Source: JBGRPZ01 sp041725955 (GTDB taxonomy: Bacteria > Bacteroidota > Bacteroidia > Bacteroidales > JBGRPZ01). Taken from it: a DNA stretch of 64,000 nucleotides. The stretch covers positions 1 to 64,000 of the forward strand of contig JBGRQE010000002.1 of NCBI GenBank assembly GCA_041725955.1. The letters run 5' to 3'. Below are positions 7,974 through 15,901 of the stretch, piece after piece; positions within the stretch are counted from its first letter, which is position 1; every line of letters starts with the position of its first letter. A program made the translations under genes and the position numbers. Below the pieces are notes generated by a model that saw only the letters and a program-made list of their open reading frames with translations, had not been told where the DNA came from and made no database searches.

Positions 7974-8924
7974 ATGCCTTATCCAATTGAACGTAAATTA
8001 GTAGTAGGGGTGTCGTCAAATGCTTTATTTGACATGAGAAAAGAGCTTTCAATATTTAAGAATAAAGGACTTGAGGCTTTCAGTAAATATCAGGAGGAAA
8101 AAAGAGATGTTGTATTAAATCCAGGAATGGCATTTCCTTTTATTAAAAGATTATTGAAAATAAATGATTCGTATAAAGAGGATATGCCTGTTGAGGTAGT
8201 GTTATTATCAAAGAATAATCCACAAACCGGAATTAGAGTGTTTAATTCCATAAAGCAGCATGGTTTAAATATTTCAAAGGCAGTTTTTACAAGTGGCAAA
8301 TCTCCATACCATTATATGCCTGCATATAATATATGTTTATTCTTGTCTGTAAACTCTACCGATGTTGTAAATGCTATACAAGCAGGATATCCTGCTGGGA
8401 AATTTGTTTCGACTGATGTTGAAGATAAAGAAGATGATATAGAATTACGTGTGGCTTTTGATTTTGATGGAGTGATTGCAGATGACAATTCTGAACGTAT
8501 TTATAAAGAAAGTAAAGATCTTGACAAATTTATTGAATACGAAATTGAGCATATCAAAAAGCCTCATAATCCGGGACCTTTAGCCGAGTTTTTCAAGAAA
8601 CTGGCTTTCTTTCAAGAGTTTGAATTGAAAAGAAAACAGGAAGATGTTGCTTATAAAAAGATATTGCGTACGGCAATTATTACTGCTCGCGAAGCTCCTG
8701 CGCATGAAAGAGCAATCAATACTTTATCATCATGGGGGGTAACTGTTGATGAGATGTTTCTTATGGGAGGAGTAGATAAAAGTAGAGTGCTGAATATATT
8801 GAAGCCTCATATTTATTTTGATGACCAAATGGTTCATCTTGATTCTTCAAGAAGTAAAATTCCATTAGTTCATATTCCTTTTGGTGTAGCGAATAAAAAC
8901 ATTTTGGCTTCTATGGTTGAATAA
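7974..8924 (+). CDS. Cytosolic 5'-nucleotidase, NT5C1-like family
   Basis: A 316-residue protein resembling the 5'-nucleotidase family that includes animal cytosolic 5'-nucleotidase 1A/1B. Signatures are VVGVSSNALFD near the N-terminus, PVEVVLLSKNNPQTGIRVF in the middle, and the haloacid-dehalogenase nucleophile motif DFDGVIADD (D163 and D165). A late DDQMVHL segment supplies the metal-binding acidic pair. Relatives hydrolyse AMP or other nucleoside monophosphates in the cytoplasm. It lies on the same strand as the Rieske operon but after a terminator, so a functional link is doubtful. Confidence 0.85.
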   Translation: MPYPIERKLVVGVSSNALFDMRKELSIFKNKGLEAFSKYQEEKRDVVLNPGMAFPFIKRLLKINDSYKEDMPVEVVLLSKNNPQTGIRVFNSIKQHGLNISKAVFTSGKSPYHYMPAYNICLFLSVNSTDVVNAIQAGYPAGKFVSTDVEDKEDDIELRVAFDFDGVIADDNSERIYKESKDLDKFIEYEIEHIKKPHNPGPLAEFFKKLAFFQEFELKRKQEDVAYKKILRTAIITAREAPAHERAINTLSSWGVTVDEMFLMGGVDKSRVLNILKPHIYFDDQMVHLDSSRSKIPLVHIPFGVANKNILASMVE

Positions 8925-9157
8925 GTTTTTTCTAAAGAATTATGGAAGATTGATGCTAGCATAATTATTTTGTTTTGTTCTTTATCTAGTCTGTTGAAAT
9001 TACGTGTTTTTAGAAGTGTCAAAATGACCGAAGTTTGATTTCTTTTATTAAGTTGCGGAGAATTTTTGAAAAAGGAATAGTTCTATTCCTTGAATTGTAA
9101 TTTGAAAATAATCTAATAACCTAAACTTGTTTTCAAAGCAAAAAAGAAATCGAATTT

Positions 9158-10879
9158 ATGAAAAAGTTATTTTTAATCACATTCCTATTTGTTTTTTCAT
9201 TGAACTTGAATGCTCAAAAATGGGAAAAGAAGTATTTTACTAAAGAAGTGGCTTTAAAAAGAAATATTACAGAATCTTATGATCATGGTTTTTTATTAAG
9301 TGCATTTTTGGGAGAAGAAGGTATTGGTGTTCTTTGCAAAATGGATATTAATGGGCAACCATTATGGGAAAAAAGAATAATAAATGCTAATGGAAAAAGT
9401 AGGACTCTTTTGTTAAATCATACGGAGGATAGAAATGGTAATATTTATCTCTGTGGTGAGGTTATAAGTTTAAAGGAAAATGAATTTTATGATCCTTTTG
9501 TAGCAAAATTAAACTCTTGTGGGGAAGTTGTTTGGTCAAAAATTTTTCGCACCCCTGATCGGAATGATGATTGTGCAGATAAAATAGCTCTTTTATCCAA
9601 TGGCAATTTAATAGTTTCAATTAGTTATAATCATCCTTTAGATTCAGAAGGAGTAAACCGTATTTCTTTGTATTGCTTTAATCCAGAAGGAGACTTGTTA
9701 TGGCGTCATTATTATGATTCAGAGAGTTTCTTTAATGAGAATATAACTGATATGCAGGTATTGCCTGGTGATCGTATTTTGGTAACTTCTTGGGCTGAAT
9801 TTATTTTAAATACTGAAAAAGTTGCTTTTTATCTTTCCAAAGTATATACTTTTATGACAGGATCAGATGGAGAGTTGAAATGGACAAATGAACTATTGAA
9901 GGATAAAAACACAGGAGAAGGGGATGTGTTAAGATCATTATGTGGACAAATAGCACCCTCAGGCAAAAACTTATATTATAGTTTGGGAAGATGTTATTAC
10001 AAAGATAAGTATTACGTTTACAATACGGTTCCAGGATTAATGAAGCTTGATTTAAAAGGGAAATTAAAAGGAATGTATAATATGGTTGAGCCTGATGAAA
10101 CAGAAGAATGGGGAATTTTCTCGAAATTTGTTTTTGCTGACAACAATAAAATAATTGGAGCTTATGCTATGAATCCAATTGATAATAGAAGAGAAAATTA
10201 TTTAGATCAAGAAACCGAAAATATTTCTGAATTTCCAATAAAAAGGAAAAAACGTCAAAGGCCAGATAATTATAAGGCAGTAATTATAGATACTTTGGGG
10301 AAAATACAGAAAGAAGTGTTAATGGATATTGGACTCCCATCGGTGATAAAAACATCAGACAATAAGTATTTATTTGCAGGAACATATAATATTTCTTGTT
10401 CTAAGCCTGAGGATCCAAGTGTGCATTTATATAAGTTTACCGGCGATCTTGAATATGCACCATTGTGTACTGAATCTCGGGAATATGATTATTTATGTGA
10501 TTCACCAGTAAATACAGAAACAATTGATTTAAATGATTATGAAATAGTGAATGTTGAGGAGTTTTCTCAGGGAAGAAATATTCAAAGGCTAAAAGCATTT
10601 CCAAATCCTGTGGCATCAAGTTTTAAGCTTGAATTACCTTTATTTATTCAGAAACAATATACCAATGGAAATATATCCCTGACTCAGCAGCAATTTAAGT
10701 ATCAGAGCAATTCAATTTTGGAGGTGATCAATATAGAGGGAAAAAAGGTTTATTCACAAACACTAAATGTGGATCAGAAAGAAATATATATAAGTTCTGT
10801 AAACTGGGAAAAAGGTATTTATTTATTGCGTTTAATATCAGGGAATCATGTTGTAGGTAAGGTAAAGCTTGTAAAGTAG
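9158..10879 (+). CDS. T9SS type A sorting-domain cargo protein, function unknown
   Basis: A 573-residue exported protein. A signal peptide (MKKLFLITFLFVFSLNLNA) precedes a body with repeated strands of the pattern GNIYLCGE/GDLLWRH/GELKWTN, which suggests a beta-propeller-like fold. The last 85 residues are a type A T9SS sorting domain: AFPNPVASSFKLELP, LEVINIEGKKVYS and KGIYLLRLISG, ending KLVK. Proteins of this kind cross the outer membrane through T9SS and are released or anchored at the cell surface. Two long insertions (about 480-545) are enriched in Gln/Asn. I cannot assign a substrate. It stands alone; a convergent terminator follows at 10914. Confidence 0.8.
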   Translation: MKKLFLITFLFVFSLNLNAQKWEKKYFTKEVALKRNITESYDHGFLLSAFLGEEGIGVLCKMDINGQPLWEKRIINANGKSRTLLLNHTEDRNGNIYLCGEVISLKENEFYDPFVAKLNSCGEVVWSKIFRTPDRNDDCADKIALLSNGNLIVSISYNHPLDSEGVNRISLYCFNPEGDLLWRHYYDSESFFNENITDMQVLPGDRILVTSWAEFILNTEKVAFYLSKVYTFMTGSDGELKWTNELLKDKNTGEGDVLRSLCGQIAPSGKNLYYSLGRCYYKDKYYVYNTVPGLMKLDLKGKLKGMYNMVEPDETEEWGIFSKFVFADNNKIIGAYAMNPIDNRRENYLDQETENISEFPIKRKKRQRPDNYKAVIIDTLGKIQKEVLMDIGLPSVIKTSDNKYLFAGTYNISCSKPEDPSVHLYKFTGDLEYAPLCTESREYDYLCDSPVNTETIDLNDYEIVNVEEFSQGRNIQRLKAFPNPVASSFKLELPLFIQKQYTNGNISLTQQQFKYQSNSILEVINIEGKKVYSQTLNVDQKEIYISSVNWEKGIYLLRLISGNHVVGKVKLVK

Positions 10880-10913
10880 AAGAAATTTGATCTGTAATAT
10901 TTTGAATTGGTAA

Positions 10914-10940
10914 AAAAGCAGGATTTCAAACCCTGCTTTT
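10914..10940. terminator. Bidirectional terminator between convergent genes
   Basis: AAAAGCAGG (10914-10922) pairs with CCTGCTTTT (10932-10940), with A and T runs on either side, so it can serve both the T9SS gene and the thioesterase gene. Confidence 0.75.
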
Positions 10941-10943
10941 ATA

Positions 10944-11324
10944 TTAAAACTTGCTCATGAATTTATCTTCATTGATGATATATCTCTTGTGGGTACCTTT
11001 GCCAATCATGTCTTCATCATCATAAGCAATTACCTCAAATTCAAGTTTCTTTCCATCAACTTTTGTAAGAGTACTTTCGCAGCGAGCTTTCATGCCTTTA
11101 GGTGTTGCTTTTGTATGTTTTATGCATACTTCAGTACCAACAGTAGTCCAGCCTTTTGGAAGAAACTCCTGAACGCTCGAACAGCAGGTAAGCTCCATAA
11201 GGGCAATCATTCCGGGTGTTGCAAATACTTCAATTAAGCCTGAGCCATAGCTAGCTGCCGTATCTTTAGATTCTACAATCTGTTCTTTGTTTCCTCTAAC
11301 TCCTTCTTCTAGATTAAAATCCAT
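10944..11324 (-). CDS. FlK-like hot-dog thioesterase
   Basis: A 126-residue single-domain hot-dog protein. It matches the fluoroacetyl-CoA thioesterase (FlK) subfamily: VFATPGMIALMELTC around the catalytic centre, then TVGTEVCIKHTKATPKG. The candidate triad is T36, E44 and H70. The spacings (8 and 26) are the same as in FlK T42/E50/H76. Many bacteria without fluoroacetate carry such a protein, so the natural substrate is probably an ordinary short acyl-CoA. It is 34 bases downstream of the osmC-like gene on the same strand, suggesting one transcript. Confidence 0.82.
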   Translation of the reverse strand: MDFNLEEGVRGNKEQIVESKDTAASYGSGLIEVFATPGMIALMELTCCSSVQEFLPKGWTTVGTEVCIKHTKATPKGMKARCESTLTKVDGKKLEFEVIAYDDEDMIGKGTHKRYIINEDKFMSKF

Positions 11325-11358
11325 AATGACTTGTTTTTCGTCGTTTAATTCAATTGTG

Positions 11359-11763
11359 TTATATGTAATTAAAGTTTATTGTTTTTTTGACATCAGGATG
11401 AAGACTGTGATGCACTGGACACGATAGGGCTGCTTTTTCGATAATGCGCTTTTCTTTATCTGTATATTTCTTGGGAAAGCAAATGTCTACTATAACTTCT
11501 CCAATGCGGCGGGGTTCCTTTTGCATAATTTTTGTAACTGTAGCTTCTGCGCCATCTATGCTGAAGTTATGGTTTTCTGCAGCAATACCAATTATGGTTA
11601 GCATACAACTACATAATGCTCCTGCTACCATATCGGTAGGAGAAAAAGATTCTCCTTTGCCATGATTGTCTGTAGGGGCATCGGTAATTAACTTCTTTCC
11701 TGATTGTAGATGAGTCATTTCGGTTCTTAACTGACCCTGATAATTGATTTTTATTGTAGCCAT
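11359..11763 (-). CDS. OsmC-family peroxide-detoxifying protein
   Basis: A 134-residue protein of the OsmC/Ohr superfamily. ATG at 11763 begins MATIKINYQG; an in-frame start 27 bases upstream adds residues that do not fit the family. Candidate reactive cysteines are C51/C53 in GALCSCML and C115 in ALSCPVHHSL, matching the two-Cys OsmC arrangement. Relatives reduce organic hydroperoxides with a thiol partner in the cytoplasm. The product is followed by the FlK-like thioesterase. The gene is divergent from the DnaQ-like exonuclease across about 120 bases. Confidence 0.85.
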   Translation of the reverse strand: MATIKINYQGQLRTEMTHLQSGKKLITDAPTDNHGKGESFSPTDMVAGALCSCMLTIIGIAAENHNFSIDGAEATVTKIMQKEPRRIGEVIVDICFPKKYTDKEKRIIEKAALSCPVHHSLHPDVKKTINFNYI

Positions 11764-11855
11764 TACGAGTAATTTTAAGGGTTTGTGCAAAAATAAATAA
11801 AAATAGTGGTAAGATCTTTTTTTGTTCTCTTCTGCTACTTAGAGAATGAATGTTT

Positions 11856-11863
11856 TACTTTTG
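11856..11863 (+). promoter_or_regulatory. Candidate -7 box for the exonuclease gene
   Basis: TACTTTTG fits TAnnTTTG and ends 22 bases before the ATG at 11886. No clear -33 element stands at the right distance, so support is partial. Confidence 0.35.
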
Positions 11864-11885
11864 TTTCTAATAAAAAAATAAATTC

Positions 11886-12653
11886 ATGCTAAAAATAAGT
11901 CGACCAGTAGTTTTTTTTGATTTGGAAACTACTGGTGCTAACGTAAAAACGGATCAAATTGTTGAGATTGCTGTAGTAAAGATTCATCCTGATGGAAAGA
12001 AAGAATCGAGAACACGTAGAGTTAAACCTGATATTCCGATAAGCCCTGGAGCTACCCAAGTTCATGGAATTACTGATGAAGATGTTGCTAATGAACCTTC
12101 ATTTCGGCAATTGGCCAAATCTTTATATATTTTCTTTGATCAATGCGACCTTGGCGGGTTTAATGTAGATCGCTTTGATTTGCCTCTTCTGGTCAATGAA
12201 TTTCGTAGAGCAGAAATGCAGATTCCTTTTGATTTAAATACAAAAGTTGTTGATCCGATGAAGATATTTCATCGCCGCGAACCTAGAGATCTATCTGCTG
12301 CATATTCTTTTTATTGCAATAAAACTTTGGAGGATGCCCATTCGGCAGATGCCGATATCAACGCTACTGTTGAGGTTTTGTATAAGCAGATAGAAAAGTA
12401 TGGGCTGGAAAACGATATCGACTCATTGATATGTGCAGGCTTAGATTCGGAACAAAAATATCTGGATAGAAGCGGTTTCTTTACTGCAGATGAAGAAGGA
12501 AATGCTTGCTTTAGGTTTGGTAAATATGCAGGAAAAAATGTGGTTTTAACCGATCCCAGTCATCTAAATTATCTGGATTGGATGTTGAAACAAGATTTCC
12601 CTTTTGATACTCACGAAATTATTAAAAAGCTCTTGAAGGGGCAAATTGGATGA
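11886..12653 (+). CDS. DnaQ-like 3'-5' exonuclease (DEDDh family)
   Basis: A 255-residue protein with all exonuclease motifs: D12/E14 in FFDLETTG, Exo II GFNVDRFDLPLL (D95 or D98), and Exo III H152-x4-D157 in AHSADADIN. The exonuclease fold ends near residue 175. A C-terminal part of about 70 residues contains RFGKYAGKNV and LDWMLKQDFP, a segment found in DnaQ-like exonucleases of Bacteroidota. It probably trims or proofreads DNA in the cytoplasm. It is not attached to a polymerase, so its role as the replicative epsilon subunit is possible but unproven. Confidence 0.85.
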   Translation: MLKISRPVVFFDLETTGANVKTDQIVEIAVVKIHPDGKKESRTRRVKPDIPISPGATQVHGITDEDVANEPSFRQLAKSLYIFFDQCDLGGFNVDRFDLPLLVNEFRRAEMQIPFDLNTKVVDPMKIFHRREPRDLSAAYSFYCNKTLEDAHSADADINATVEVLYKQIEKYGLENDIDSLICAGLDSEQKYLDRSGFFTADEEGNACFRFGKYAGKNVVLTDPSHLNYLDWMLKQDFPFDTHEIIKKLLKGQIG

Positions 12654-12690
12654 TTCAGCAATTTTTTTTTCAATTTAATATATGTAGATG

Positions 12691-12698
12691 TACTTTTG
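12691..12698 (+). promoter_or_regulatory. Candidate -7 box for the M23 peptidase gene
   Basis: TACTTTTG matches TAnnTTTG and would give a leader of about 95 bases before ATG 12801. The upstream -33 region is T-rich without a clear TTG. Confidence 0.35.
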
Positions 12699-12800
12699 CC
12701 GTGTAAATTTAAATTGCTTTTAGAACAAAATTGAATACTTGTCGTTCTAAAATTGATTCTTTTTAAAGGGCTTTATTTATTTATTAATCAGAAACTAATA

Positions 12801-14144
12801 ATGAGAAAAGAAATTGGGAGCGTATTGCGATTTTCCAAAGGATTGGCTTTTGCTGCTTTTATGGGTTTAGCAGTAATGTCATGTAATCAATTAGATAATA
12901 ATAAAGAATCGGAAACCTCCAGCATACCAGTAGATTCTGTGGCAAAACCTGCACCACGAATTGAATGGGGAATGAATATCGATAGTTTAAAAATACAGAA
13001 CGGTATAGTTGAGAAAAATCAGTTTCTTTCGGAGTTACTTCAGGAATATGGTGTAGACTATGGCGTAATTGATCGTATGGCAAAAAAATCGAGAGATGTT
13101 TTTGATGTGCGAAAAATTAGAGCCGGAAAGCCCTATGCAATTATATCTTCGGTAGAAGACACCCTGTCAAAACCCCTGTATTTTGTTTATGAACCCAATA
13201 AAATCGATTATGTTATTTATGGCTTAACCGATAGCCTTGATATAGTTTGTGGCGAAAAACCAGTGCAAACACGAATCATGAAAAGTAGTGGTCAAATCGA
13301 ATCGTCATTGTGGAATGCAATGGTTGATAACAATACCGATCCTGCAATGGCAAACGAACTGTCTGAAGTTTTTGCCTGGACCATCGACTTTTTTGGAATT
13401 CAATCTGGCGACTTTTATAAGGTCATCTATGAGCAAAAATTTGTAAAGGACGAGCCTGTTGGCTTGGGCAAAATAATTGCTGCAAACTTTAATCACTATG
13501 GCGATAATAATTTTGCCTTTTGGTTTGAAAGTGATTCTACCGATGGTTCTTATTACGACGATAAAGCCGGAAGTTTGCGAAGAAGCTTTTTGAAGGCTCC
13601 TTTAAAATATAAAAGAATATCCTCTAGGTTTTCTAATTCACGTTTACACCCTAAGTTAAAGATTCGTCGCCCTCATCATGGTGTTGATTATGCTGCTCCA
13701 ACAGGCACTCCGGTGCATGCTGTAGGTGATGGTACCGTAATCAAAGCAAAATATTCTGGCGGCGGGGGCAATATGGTTAAGATTAAACACAATGGAACCT
13801 ATAGTACAGCCTATTTGCATTTAAGTAAATATGGAAAAGGAATTCGTTCGGGCAAGCGTGTAAAGCAAGGAGATGTAATTGGTTATGTAGGATCTACAGG
13901 TCTTTCAACAGGCCCTCATCTCGATTTCAGGTTCTATCGTAATGGCGTAGCTTTAAATCCTTTAAAAGTAAAGTCGCCTCCAGCAAAACCTGTGGCAGAG
14001 GCTTCAGTTCCTAAATATAACTTACTGAAAGATAGTTTGAAGAACGAATTATCGTTGATTCATTTTGCCAAGCCAGCAACCGATAAAATCAATGACACTT
14101 TAGTTCTTTCTGAAGAAGAACCTAATCATCCTGTCGAGGATTAG
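12801..14144 (+). CDS. M23-family peptidoglycan endopeptidase, lipoprotein
   Basis: A 447-residue protein from ATG 12801; an in-frame TTG at 12753 gives an implausible leader. The N-terminus ends in a lipobox (AVMSC, C28), so it is probably a lipoprotein. Residues 45-285 form an extracytoplasmic region of the OapA/LysM-adjacent type seen before M23 domains. The LytM/M23 domain spans about 285-390: H292-x3-D296 and a final GPHLDFRFY. Here the usual HxH is H373-L-D375, so the normal second zinc-ligand His is Asp. A Pro/Ser-rich tail follows. The likely role is cleavage of peptidoglycan peptide bridges during growth or division. Confidence 0.85.
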   Translation: MRKEIGSVLRFSKGLAFAAFMGLAVMSCNQLDNNKESETSSIPVDSVAKPAPRIEWGMNIDSLKIQNGIVEKNQFLSELLQEYGVDYGVIDRMAKKSRDVFDVRKIRAGKPYAIISSVEDTLSKPLYFVYEPNKIDYVIYGLTDSLDIVCGEKPVQTRIMKSSGQIESSLWNAMVDNNTDPAMANELSEVFAWTIDFFGIQSGDFYKVIYEQKFVKDEPVGLGKIIAANFNHYGDNNFAFWFESDSTDGSYYDDKAGSLRRSFLKAPLKYKRISSRFSNSRLHPKLKIRRPHHGVDYAAPTGTPVHAVGDGTVIKAKYSGGGGNMVKIKHNGTYSTAYLHLSKYGKGIRSGKRVKQGDVIGYVGSTGLSTGPHLDFRFYRNGVALNPLKVKSPPAKPVAEASVPKYNLLKDSLKNELSLIHFAKPATDKINDTLVLSEEEPNHPVED

Positions 14145-14195
14145 ATTGAATAAGGTTTTGTGGAAGAAACGTAAATATCAAGGCATAAAATAAAG

Positions 14196-14500
14196 CACCA
14201 AGGTGAAGGTGAACAACTCTCGACTAGGGATGGTGTCGCCTACCTAGGTGAAAGGGTCAAACCCTAGTCGAGAGTTCGACCCTTGCATTATGGTGGAAGA
14301 TACCCTTGCACCAAGGTGGAAGATACCCTTTGACCATGGTGGATTTTAAATTTCATTACTATGAAAATCGAAAAGCACCAAGGTGGATTTTAAATTCGAC
14401 CATAATGAAATGCAAAAAGCACCATGGTGAAATACAAAAAGCACCATAATGAAAAATAAAAACCACCTAGGTGAATTTTAATTTGCACCTAGGTGGTTTT
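14196..14500. repeat. Field of short palindromic CACC-NN-GGTG units
   Basis: The whole gap 14145-14537 is filled by about ten copies of a near-palindromic decamer, with centres AA, AT, TA and degenerate forms: CACCAAGGTG (14196, 14309), TACCTAGGTG (14241), ACCATGGTGG, CACCAAGGTGG, CACCATGGTG, plus CATAATG/CATTATG variants and finally two CACCTAGGTG. They are joined by recurring linkers such as GGATTTTAAATT, GGAAGATACCC and AAAAAGCAC. No ORF is credible here. It has no fixed period and no spacers, so it is not a CRISPR array. Confidence 0.75.
14215..14276. repeat. Perfect 15-bp inverted repeat inside the palindrome field
   Basis: AACTCTCGACTAGGG (14215-14229) is exactly complementary to CCCTAGTCGAGAGTT (14262-14276), with a 32-base loop that itself contains TACCTAGGTG. 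The arms are more GC-rich than the surroundings. Confidence 0.85.
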
Positions 14501-14501
14501 T
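14458..14501. terminator. Strong bidirectional terminator built from the same palindrome
   Basis: AAAAACCACCTAGGTG (14458-14473) pairs perfectly over 16 bp with CACCTAGGTGGTTTTT (14486-14501), with a 12-base AT loop. A-run before and T-run after let it stop both the M23 gene and the convergent citrate synthase gene. Confidence 0.85.
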
Positions 14502-14537
14502 GTTTTAAAGCATAAGTTGTCGAAACCAACAATAAGA

Positions 14538-15836
14538 TTATATCCCGGCCATATCTTCAAGCATAGGAGTGGTAATAGATTTTGGTCTTTCCAGCGGATA
14601 GCCCAAAGCTCTGTCCCATATAATATTTGAGCATATTCCAATTGCTCGGCCTACGCCAAATAAAACTGTATAGAAATCATATTCTCTAACTCCATAGTGC
14701 CATTGAATAACTCCAGATTGAGCATCAACATTAGGCCATGGGTTTTTTGCTTTTCCTTGTTCTTTTAAAATCGGAGGAACCACTCGATATAAAATATCTA
14801 CATATTTAAATATAGGGTCTTCTTTAAGATGACGAAGACTAAATTCTCTTTGCAGCATATATCGTGGATCTGTTTTTCTAAGAACGGCATGGCCAAATCC
14901 AGGAATTACCTGACCTTCGTTTAGTGTTTTCCAAACAAACTCTTGTAGTTTCTCTTCGGTAGGTTTTCCGCCTATTTGCTCAACAACACCATGAAGCCAG
15001 CGCAAAACTTCTTGATTTGCAAGTCCGTGTAAAGGTCCGGCAAGACCATTAATCATGGAAGAGATTGAAAGATAGATGTCGCTCAATGAACTTGCAACTA
15101 AATGGCCTGTGTGTGCACTCACATTTCCACTTTCATGATCGGAATGAATAATAAAGTGCAAACGCGAAACATCGTCATAAGGCTTTGATTTGCCCATCAT
15201 ATGGGCAAAGTTGGCTCCCATGTCAAGGTTTGGATCGCCAATAATTCGATCTCCATCACGATATAGTTTAGTGTAAATATACGAGGCTATTTCAGGTAAT
15301 TTCGCCAACAGATTAAGGGCATCTTCATAGGTTGGATCCCAATAATCCATTTTACTTATTCCTGATTTATATTTTCTGTCGAATATAGACTCGCGACCAA
15401 GAGTGAGTATAGCAGAGCTAAAAATGGTCATTGGATGGCTACCATTAGGAAAAGCGTCGATTACTTCATAAACATATCGGGGAAGTATGCGTCTTTGGCT
15501 AAACTCATCAACAACATCACCAACCTGACTTTCGTTTGGAATGTCGCCCGTAAGAAGAAGGTATAACAGGCCTTCTACATAAGGCACTTCGGCACCTTCA
15601 GGTTTTGGGAGTTTATCCATAATTTCGTGCAAAGTATATCCTCGATAGCGAATCCCCTCTTCGGGATCGAGGTATGAAATATCGGTAAGCAAGCATTTAA
15701 TACCCCGCATTCCACCGATTACCTGATTTACGGTGACATTGTCGATGACTACATCACCATAGTTTTTGGACAGATTTTCTATCCTTGGACGCCATTGTTG
15801 TATTTTGTCGTAAAGGGTTTCCTTTAAATTAGCCAT
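14538..15836 (-). CDS. gltA: Citrate synthase, mitochondrial-like type
   Basis: A 432-residue citrate synthase, condensing acetyl-CoA with oxaloacetate. Active-site blocks are GPLHGLANQEVL, PGFGHAVLRKTDPRY and NVDAQSG, giving the two catalytic His and the Asp. These blocks resemble the eukaryotic mitochondrial enzyme (GPLHGLANQEVL, GHAVLRKTDPRY, NVDAHSG) much more than the E. coli hexameric type. It lies 65 bases downstream of a eukaryotic-like isocitrate dehydrogenase, a TCA pair that is known to be mitochondrial-like in Bacteroides relatives. It ends at the shared terminator 14458-14501. No aconitase gene is in the window. Confidence 0.93.
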   Translation of the reverse strand: MANLKETLYDKIQQWRPRIENLSKNYGDVVIDNVTVNQVIGGMRGIKCLLTDISYLDPEEGIRYRGYTLHEIMDKLPKPEGAEVPYVEGLLYLLLTGDIPNESQVGDVVDEFSQRRILPRYVYEVIDAFPNGSHPMTIFSSAILTLGRESIFDRKYKSGISKMDYWDPTYEDALNLLAKLPEIASYIYTKLYRDGDRIIGDPNLDMGANFAHMMGKSKPYDDVSRLHFIIHSDHESGNVSAHTGHLVASSLSDIYLSISSMINGLAGPLHGLANQEVLRWLHGVVEQIGGKPTEEKLQEFVWKTLNEGQVIPGFGHAVLRKTDPRYMLQREFSLRHLKEDPIFKYVDILYRVVPPILKEQGKAKNPWPNVDAQSGVIQWHYGVREYDFYTVLFGVGRAIGICSNIIWDRALGYPLERPKSITTPMLEDMAGI

Positions 15837-15901
15837 CGTTGAGCATTTATTAGGTTATATAATAATTCCTTCTGTTATGAAGATGGATTTATTGAGTAAT
15901 A

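Noticed and set aside
14145..14537. CRISPR array
   Set aside because: The units are 10-bp palindromes at irregular distances with repeated linkers, not identical repeats with unique spacers, and no cas genes are near.
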